Source of the DNA: Chloroflexota bacterium
GTDB lineage: Bacteria; Chloroflexota; Dehalococcoidia; JACQGW01
Length of the DNA: 18,259 nt
Reading direction: 5' to 3'
Assembly: GCA_016199325.1 (NCBI GenBank)
Contig: JACQGW010000118.1
Coordinates: 1 to 18,259 of the forward strand
A program made the position numbers and the translations under genes. A model generated the notes under the pieces. The model did not search any database and was not told where the DNA came from. It saw only the letters and a program-made list of their open reading frames with translations. Shown piece by piece: positions 12,954 through 18,259 of the stretch (the stretch's first letter is position 1; each line of letters starts with the position of its first letter).

Positions 12954-14015
12954 TCAGTCCGATTGAGCGAGCGCGGCCAATGCCTCGGCAGCCCGGACGG
13001 GCACCTCGGCGCCGGCGGCCGGGTGTCCCAGCGCCTCGACGACCAGACGGATTTGGCGCCGTGGATCCGGCAGCGGAGCGTGACGCAGAACGAGCCCGGC
13101 GGCGTGGGCGAGCCAGGGCGTCAGCGGGCGGGTTTCGAGCGCGCGCAAAGCCGCGACGACCGCCGGCTTGCCCAGCCGGGCCAGGCCCCGTGCGGCATTC
13201 CAGCGCACGCCAGGCTCGTGGTCGCCAAGCACGGCGACGAGCGGGTCGATGGCCCGCGGGTCGCGGATCTCGGCCAGGGCCTCGGCAGCATGCCAGCGCA
13301 CGTTGTCGTCCGGACTGGCGAGCGCCGTGATGAGGTGCGGCACGGCCTCTGAACCGGCCTGGATCAGCGCCTGGGTGACGAAGCGACTGAGCAGGGCGTG
13401 CTCCTCGTGGAGCGATCGGATGAGCGCCTCGACGGCCGGCGCGCCGCCCAGTCGGCCCAGCGCCAGCGCAGCGGCTTCGCGCACCGGCAAATCGGCGTCG
13501 AACAGCAATCGGGCGAGATCGCCGACCGCGGCGCGGTCACCCCGAAGGACAGCCAGATCGATGGCGGCGGCCTGAATCGCCGGTTGCGGTCGCCGGAGAC
13601 CGGACAGGATCGCCTGTTGCCTGGCTTCCTCGGCCGGCGCGCCGACATGGGGCACGAACGCGGCGCGCGCGCGCCGCCGCAGCCGATTGCCCTCCGGCGT
13701 CCCGGTTGCCGGCACGTCAACCGGCCTATCGGCCCAGCGGTCGACGGCGAGGAGCTCGATCAACCGCTCCCAGAGCCGGGGATCGCCAACGCGGTCGAGC
13801 TCGGCGCCGACGGCGGCCTGGGCATCGGGATCGGCGGTGTCGAGCACCGCCAGGAGCCGAGCGGCCGTTCCCGCGTCTCCTTCGGCGGCACGGCCGATGG
13901 TCTCGCGGAGGCGGCGAGCGAGCGGCGGTGACACCGGCGCCATCGGGGTCGGTATCGCTCCTGGGTGGAGATTCCGAGCGGTTTCCTCTGCGTCCTGCTG
14001 TGGTTCCTGTGTCAT
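12954..14015 (-). CDS. HEAT-repeat protein
   Basis: A 353-residue, Ala/Leu/Arg-rich protein, probably an alpha-solenoid. HEAT-like units are clear from residue 130 on, e.g. VREAAALALGRLGGAPAVEA, VRWHAAEALAEIRDPRAIDP and VRWNAARGLARLGKPAVVAA, each with the typical D-x-x-V/I-R start. They resemble PBS-lyase/HEAT_2 repeats, which bind other proteins or scaffolds. The first 75 residues are Pro- and acid-rich. The start is ATG with AAGGA upstream (complement of 14013-14015); a longer reading from 14150 lacks support. No enzymatic domain is visible. Its place next to the Hsp20 gene suggests a possible role in stress handling or assembly, an inference only. Confidence 0.85.
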   Translation of the reverse strand: MTQEPQQDAEETARNLHPGAIPTPMAPVSPPLARRLRETIGRAAEGDAGTAARLLAVLDTADPDAQAAVGAELDRVGDPRLWERLIELLAVDRWADRPVDVPATGTPEGNRLRRRARAAFVPHVGAPAEEARQQAILSGLRRPQPAIQAAAIDLAVLRGDRAAVGDLARLLFDADLPVREAAALALGRLGGAPAVEALIRSLHEEHALLSRFVTQALIQAGSEAVPHLITALASPDDNVRWHAAEALAEIRDPRAIDPLVAVLGDHEPGVRWNAARGLARLGKPAVVAALRALETRPLTPWLAHAAGLVLRHAPLPDPRRQIRLVVEALGHPAAGAEVPVRAAEALAALAQSD

Positions 14016-14169
14016 CGTCCTTCCCTCGACGGTTGATCTCTGCCGGCGGTTGCATCCCCCTTCATGGAAAGTTGTCAGCAATGGGCATGCCGCAGCGTCT
14101 CCGGCGGTATCGCTCTTGCCGGGACGTGGTGTGGAGGATCGCTCAAGCACGAAGGAGGCAGAGACGGCG

Positions 14170-14424
14170 ATGGATCAGAAGACGAGGATGCGAATCCTGG
14201 AGCGTGTTCGGCAGATCGAAGAGACCGCCCGGGCATACGAGGCGGCCGACATGCGAGACCCCCGGCTGCAGGAGCAGTTGGCCCGCAGCTACCAGGAGCT
14301 CAGCGAGCTCCAGGAGCTTGCTGAGGTCGCGCGGCGTCTGGAAGGGCTCGAGCGGGAGGTGACCCAGCTCGCCAGCCAGGTGGACGTGTTGGCCCGGCGG
14401 AGAGAGGCGCCGCCCGGATCGTAG
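14170..14424 (+). CDS. Small coiled-coil protein of unknown function
   Basis: An 84-residue protein: acidic/basic and Leu/Glu-rich, with heptad-spaced hydrophobics in RILERVRQIEETARAYEAAD and LEGLEREVTQLASQVDVL, so two coiled-coil stretches are likely. No signal peptide or membrane helix. The ATG has AAGGAGG 11 bases upstream. It diverges from the HEAT gene over 154 bases. I do not recognise the family. Confidence 0.7.
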   Translation: MDQKTRMRILERVRQIEETARAYEAADMRDPRLQEQLARSYQELSELQELAEVARRLEGLEREVTQLASQVDVLARRREAPPGS

Positions 14425-14462
14425 AGCAGGTTGCGCACACAGGCGGGGGGAAGTCGACTTGC

Positions 14463-14533
14463 GCCCTCCCCGCGGGCGGGTAGTGTTGCCACAGGTGGCG
14501 CCGCCCCCTGCCCTCTCCACGGGCGGGGAGGGC
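14463..14533. repeat. GC-rich direct repeat with a stem-loop, possible terminator of the small gene
   Basis: GCCCTCCCCGCGGGCGGG (14463-14480) recurs as GCCCTCTCCACGGGCGGG (14510-14527), 16 of 18 bases. The second copy forms a hairpin with the following bases: GCCCTCTCC pairs with GGGGAGGGC (14525-14533) with one G-U. No U-tract follows directly, though TTTT lies 20 bases on. Confidence 0.45.
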
Positions 14534-14582
14534 CGGGGGGATCGGAGGCTTTTACCCGAGATTCACCTTTGCTGACCTCCGC

Positions 14583-14588
14583 TATAAC
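14583..14588 (+). promoter_or_regulatory. Possible -10 box for the YbaK-like gene
   Basis: TATAAC is at 14583-14588, 57 bases before the ATG. No good -35 box is 16-18 bases upstream, so the site is weak. Confidence 0.3.
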
Positions 14589-14645
14589 CTTTCCATCGGA
14601 AGATGGAACCAGGCGCGGCGCGCCAATCGAACAGGAGGTTCTCCA

Positions 14646-15116
14646 ATGGGCTGCAAGGAGAAGCTGGAGTCATTTCTGCGCGAGAATCGAACGCCCTTCG
14701 AGCTCCAGCACCACCCCAGAGCGTACACGGCGCAGGACGTCGCCTCCAGCGAGCACCTGCCCGGCAAGCTGATGGTCAAAGTGGTGATGGTCTTCGCCGA
14801 CGGCAGGGCGACGATGCTGGCTCTGCCCGCTTCCTATCGGGTGGACTTGGCGAAAGCGGCCAGCGCTCTGGGCGCGAGAGAGGTGCGTCTGGCCCACGAG
14901 GAGGAGTTCGTTGCCCTCTTCCCCGATTGCGAAGTCGGGGCCATGCCGCCGTTCGGCAACCTGTACGGGCTGCCGGTCTACGTGGACAAGGCCCTGGTTG
15001 AAGACGCGTCCATCGTCTTCCAGGCCGGCACCCACACCGACACGATCCGGCTGAAGTATGCCGACTTTGAGCGGCTGGCCAGGCCGACCGTCGCCGACTT
15101 CGCCCAGCACGTGTGA
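14646..15116 (+). CDS. YbaK/ProX-family aminoacyl-tRNA deacylase homologue
   Basis: A 156-residue single-domain protein of the YbaK/prolyl-tRNA editing fold. The stretch PGKLMVKVVMVFADGRATMLAL contains the lysine seen in the active site of the family. It is followed by VGAMPPFGNLYGLPVYVD, the typical glycine loop. Such proteins deacylate wrongly charged tRNAs in trans; which amino acid is unknown. AGGAGG with a 7-base spacer sets ATG 14646. The neighbouring DUF6391 gene has its own promoter and begins 60 bases downstream. Confidence 0.85.
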   Translation: MGCKEKLESFLRENRTPFELQHHPRAYTAQDVASSEHLPGKLMVKVVMVFADGRATMLALPASYRVDLAKAASALGAREVRLAHEEEFVALFPDCEVGAMPPFGNLYGLPVYVDKALVEDASIVFQAGTHTDTIRLKYADFERLARPTVADFAQHV

Positions 15117-15127
15117 CAGCGATAACG

Positions 15128-15136
15128 TGCTATAAT
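15128..15136 (+). promoter_or_regulatory. Extended -10 promoter for the DUF6391 gene
   Basis: TGCTATAAT (15128-15136) is a perfect extended -10 box 40 bases before the ATG. The -35 region is poor, as is usual when TGn is present. Confidence 0.6.
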
Positions 15137-15176
15137 CGCGGCGGGAACACACCGACGGAGTGGACTGGAGCAACCG

Positions 15177-15662
15177 ATGGGACTTCCGCTGATCGATGCG
15201 ACCCGCCGCAACCATGCGCTCGAGCATGCGACGATCAACGTTCTGATCCAGCAGCTCGGCAACCTCCGCGTCATGGGCCGCTCGACGACCAGCGGCTTCT
15301 ACATCTATGGAAACATCGCCACCGAGGCCATCGAGCAGGCCGTGGCCGAAGGGTTCCGGCGGCTCCGCGCTGGCGAGGCGGAGCTCGCCATCTCCCCACA
15401 GTGCGGGACCAACCTGGCGGTGGCCGGCATCCTGGCCGGCCTCTGCTCGATGGTCGCGATGGGAAGCCAGCGGCGAGCCGACCGCATCGGCAGCGTCATC
15501 CTGGCGGCGACCGGTGCCATCATTGCCTCTCAGCCGATCGGGCGCCTGGCTCAGCGCTACGTGACGACCTGCGCGGAGCTGCACGGCCTGCGCGTGCGTC
15601 GGGTACTTCGCCTGAAAGACGGCCCTCTCCCGATTCATAAGGTCGAAACCGTCGACGGTTGA
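15177..15662 (+). CDS. DUF6391 family membrane-associated protein
   Basis: A 161-residue protein starting with MGLPLIDATRRNHALEHATI; the RRNHALEHATI stretch is the recognisable signature of DUF6391. Two hydrophobic segments (GTNLAVAGILAGLCSMVAM and IGSVILAATGAIIASQPI, about residues 80-123) are likely membrane helices. A basic C-terminal tail follows. The conserved His/Glu positions could bind metal, but the function of the family is not known to me. GGAG lies 7-8 bases before the ATG. It is probably transcribed from its own promoter. Confidence 0.72.
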   Translation: MGLPLIDATRRNHALEHATINVLIQQLGNLRVMGRSTTSGFYIYGNIATEAIEQAVAEGFRRLRAGEAELAISPQCGTNLAVAGILAGLCSMVAMGSQRRADRIGSVILAATGAIIASQPIGRLAQRYVTTCAELHGLRVRRVLRLKDGPLPIHKVETVDG

Positions 15663-15701
15663 ACCGCCGGGCGGCCCCCCGAAGTGCAGGCCGGCTGCGT
15701 C

Positions 15702-15730
15702 TTGGCGCGCTGTTCACCCCGTGGTATAAT
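15702..15730 (+). promoter_or_regulatory. Strong sigma70-type promoter
   Basis: TTGGCG (15702-15707), a 17-base spacer, then TATAAT (15725-15730) with an extended TG (15722-15723). Transcription should start near 15737. It is the best promoter in the window and lies upstream of the S1-like gene and its leader. Confidence 0.75.
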
Positions 15731-15736
15731 ACGGGT

Positions 15737-15839
15737 GCGCCAGCCCGACCATTCGTCGGTGAAGAGTTGCCTGCCAGAGCGAGCAGGGCCAAGGCGGCGG
15801 TAGTCGGAGAAGGAGCTTAGGATCTAAGCTCCGTTTTTT
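15737..15839 (+). ncRNA. Candidate leader RNA or small RNA ending in an intrinsic terminator
   Basis: About 100 bases between the strong promoter and a Rho-independent terminator, with no open frame worth calling. It can form CCGAC/GTCGG (15744-15758) near the 5' end and the terminator stem at the 3' end. It could be a free-standing sRNA or an attenuating leader of the S1-like gene 55 bases downstream. It resembles no RNA family that I can name. Confidence 0.4.
15812..15839 (+). terminator. Intrinsic terminator (attenuator candidate)
   Basis: A 9-bp perfect stem GGAGCTTAG/CTAAGCTCC with a GAT loop is followed by G and six T's (15834-15839). It is before, not after, the S1-like gene, so either it stops a short RNA or it must be read through to express that gene. 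Confidence 0.8.
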
Positions 15840-15893
15840 GCTTTGGTCCCGTGCAGCGTCGCGGTGTGGCGTCGGGGCAGAAGCTTCGACAGG

Positions 15894-17141
15894 ATGATGG
15901 AGATGGACTTGCCAACCAGCGGGCCGGGCCAGACGCGGGCGGAGCCAGTCGGCGAGCGGCCGGCCGGCCCGGGACAAGGCCCGGGACAAGGCCCGGGACA
16001 AGGCCCGGGACAAGGCCCGGGACAAGGCCCGGGACAAGGGATGAAGGAGCTCCTCGAAGCGGAGCATCTCGGTTGGCGCGACCTTCGGCGGGGCGATGTT
16101 GTCGAGGGGCAGGTCGTGCGCGTCGACCGCGACGGGATCTGGGTCGACGTCGGCTCGAAGTCTGAAGGGCTGATCCCGGTCGGGGACGTCGAGCAGCCGG
16201 ATGTGGAGGCTGTGCCCAATCCCCAGCCCGGCGACCAGGTCGTCGTCTTTGTCCGCCAGCCCGAGGATGCCGACGGCCGGATCATTCTGTCGCTGGAGCG
16301 GGCGCGATCCGAGAAGGGGTGGATGCATCTCCAGGAGATCGCCGAGGCCGGAGAAACCTTCGAGGCGAAGGTCGTCGACCACAATAAGGGCGGGCTGATC
16401 GTCGACGCCTTTGGCGTTCGGGGCTTCGTTCCGGCCTCACAGGTCGCCGGTCTTCGCCCGGAGCCGGGCGCTGAAGCGCGCCCCCCGGGGCGGCTAGCGC
16501 AGGTGGTAGGGCAGACGCTGCGGCTGAAAGTCATCGAGATGAACCGGCGCAAGAACCGGCTGATCCTCTCCGAACGGGTAGCCGTTCAGGAGTGGCGGGC
16601 CCGGCAGCGGGAACGGTTGCTGGAGGAGCTGGCGCCGGGCCAGGTGCGGGCGGGTCGGGTGACCAGTCTGTCGACGTTCGGCGCCTTTGTCGACCTCGGC
16701 GGCGCCGACGGCCTGGTCCATCTCTCCGAGCTCTCCTGGGATCGGGTTCGCCACCCGCAGGACCTGCTCCAGATCGGCCAGGAGGTCCAGGTGTTCGTCC
16801 TGCACGTCGACCGGGACACCAAGAAGATCTCGCTGAGCCTCCGGCGCATGCAGCCGGAGCCCTGGATGGCCGCGAGCGAGAAGTACCACGTCGGCGAGTA
16901 TGTGAAGGCGACGGTGACCAAGCTCACGACCTTCGGGGCCTTTGCGCAGGTCGAGCCCGGCGTCGAGGGGCTGATCCACATCTCGGAGCTCGACCGGCGG
17001 CGGGTGAACCATCCGAAGGAGGTCGTCCACGAGGGCGACGTCGTGATGCTGAAGATCGTCAAGATCGAGCCCGAGCGGCGTCGCCTGGGCTTGAGCCTGA
17101 GGCAGGCGCAGGAAGAGTTGGGCACGGATTCGGAGTCTTGA
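15894..17141 (+). CDS. rpsA: Ribosomal protein S1-like protein with four S1 domains
   Basis: A protein of 415 residues from ATG 15894 with four OB-fold S1 repeats: LRRGDVVEGQVVRVDRDGIWVDVG, then AGETFEAKVVDHNKGGLIVDAFGV, then PGQVRAGRVTSLSTFGAFVDLGG with DGLVHLSELS, and finally VGEYVKATVTKLTTFGAFAQVE with EGLIHISELD. It fits bacterial 30S protein S1, which helps load mRNA on the ribosome. The N-terminal linker contains six PGQG repeats. ATG 15894, 15897 and 15903 are near alternatives with weak ribosome binding sites, and ATG 16041 right after the repeats would give a shorter protein starting MKELLEAEH. Expression probably comes from the promoter at 15702, subject to the leader terminator. 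A degenerate heptad array covers the stop. Confidence 0.85.
   Translation: MMEMDLPTSGPGQTRAEPVGERPAGPGQGPGQGPGQGPGQGPGQGPGQGMKELLEAEHLGWRDLRRGDVVEGQVVRVDRDGIWVDVGSKSEGLIPVGDVEQPDVEAVPNPQPGDQVVVFVRQPEDADGRIILSLERARSEKGWMHLQEIAEAGETFEAKVVDHNKGGLIVDAFGVRGFVPASQVAGLRPEPGAEARPPGRLAQVVGQTLRLKVIEMNRRKNRLILSERVAVQEWRARQRERLLEELAPGQVRAGRVTSLSTFGAFVDLGGADGLVHLSELSWDRVRHPQDLLQIGQEVQVFVLHVDRDTKKISLSLRRMQPEPWMAASEKYHVGEYVKATVTKLTTFGAFAQVEPGVEGLIHISELDRRRVNHPKEVVHEGDVVMLKIVKIEPERRRLGLSLRQAQEELGTDSES
15969..16040 (+). repeat. Six tandem 12-bp repeats encoding PGQG
   Basis: Six near-perfect 12-base units (CCGGGACAAGGC) encode (PGQG)6 in the linker before the first S1 domain. The period is a multiple of 3, so copy number can change without frameshift, unlike the heptad arrays. 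It ends one codon before ATG 16041. Confidence 0.95.
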
Positions 17142-17279
17142 GTCGGGAGTTCTGAGCACGCGTGCGGAGAATCCTGTACAGCAGGGGACCAGGAAGGCCC
17201 TGGCACGGATTATGCTTGACGCAAGACAAGATGATTGCCGTGATGTGATGGATGAAATCCCTGAGTTGGAGTGGTAGTG

Positions 17280-18259
<980 letters not shown>

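Noticed and set aside
15737..15839. T-box or other known riboswitch in the S1 leader
   Set aside because: No T-box sequence and no known aptamer consensus could be seen in the 100 bases.
17142..17279. CtsR or CIRCE control of clpC
   Set aside because: No direct heptad typical of CtsR boxes and no CIRCE inverted repeat were found in the spacer. TTGACG alone is not a promoter.

Overview
The window is a GC-rich bacterial chromosome segment, probably from the Chloroflexota and perhaps near Thermomicrobia/Sphaerobacter. This is an inference from the ClpC N-terminus, a DUF6391-type protein, four-S1-domain architecture, Hsp20/HEAT content, extended -10 promoters of the form TGnTATAAT, and many dispersed palindromic and short tandem repeats. 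No rRNA, tRNA or CRISPR array was seen.

Layout. Positions 1-8108 hold a tightly packed plus-strand surface-polysaccharide operon, with most neighbours overlapping by 1-4 bases. It encodes the 3' part of a GT39-like membrane glycosyltransferase, two Wzy/O-antigen-ligase family membrane proteins, a UDP-glucuronate decarboxylase-like SDR, a UPF0104/AglD-like membrane protein and two GT4 glycosyltransferases. A 595-base gene-free stretch (8109-8703) is full of repeat elements. A second small plus-strand run (8704-11380) encodes a GNAT acetyltransferase, a SAM methyltransferase and a third GT4 enzyme. A Phd/YefM-PIN toxin-antitoxin pair (11545-12274) has its own extended -10 promoter and operator-like inverted repeat. 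It faces a minus-strand HEAT-repeat/Hsp20 pair across a hairpin. On the plus strand there follow a small coiled-coil protein, a YbaK-type aminoacyl-tRNA deacylase homologue, a DUF6391 protein, a ribosomal-protein-S1-like protein preceded by a promoter/leader/terminator module, and the 5' end of clpC (cut by the window end).

The genes suggest assembly of a cell-surface glycan: nucleotide-sugar supply (UDP-xylose or similar), glycosyl transfer, decoration by acetyl and methyl groups, then polymerisation or ligation. The right half is proteostasis and translation housekeeping.

The most unusual signal is a set of short arrays with period exactly 7 bp. The units are ATCACTC, CACCCAT, GTCATAC, TTCTGGT/ACCAGAA and GTGAGGA. 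They sit inside or at the ends of the polysaccharide and acetyltransferase genes. At three sites the array lies between two imperfect direct copies (25-35 bp) of the host gene sequence, so the host gene is duplicated around it. Every insert inside an open reading frame has a length divisible by 3 (84, 81, 69 and 75 bp). The one that is not (61 bp) sits at a gene's 3' end, where the array supplies the stop codon and a relic of the older C-terminus remains downstream. Palindromic elements and a possible 300-bp MITE-like element accompany them.
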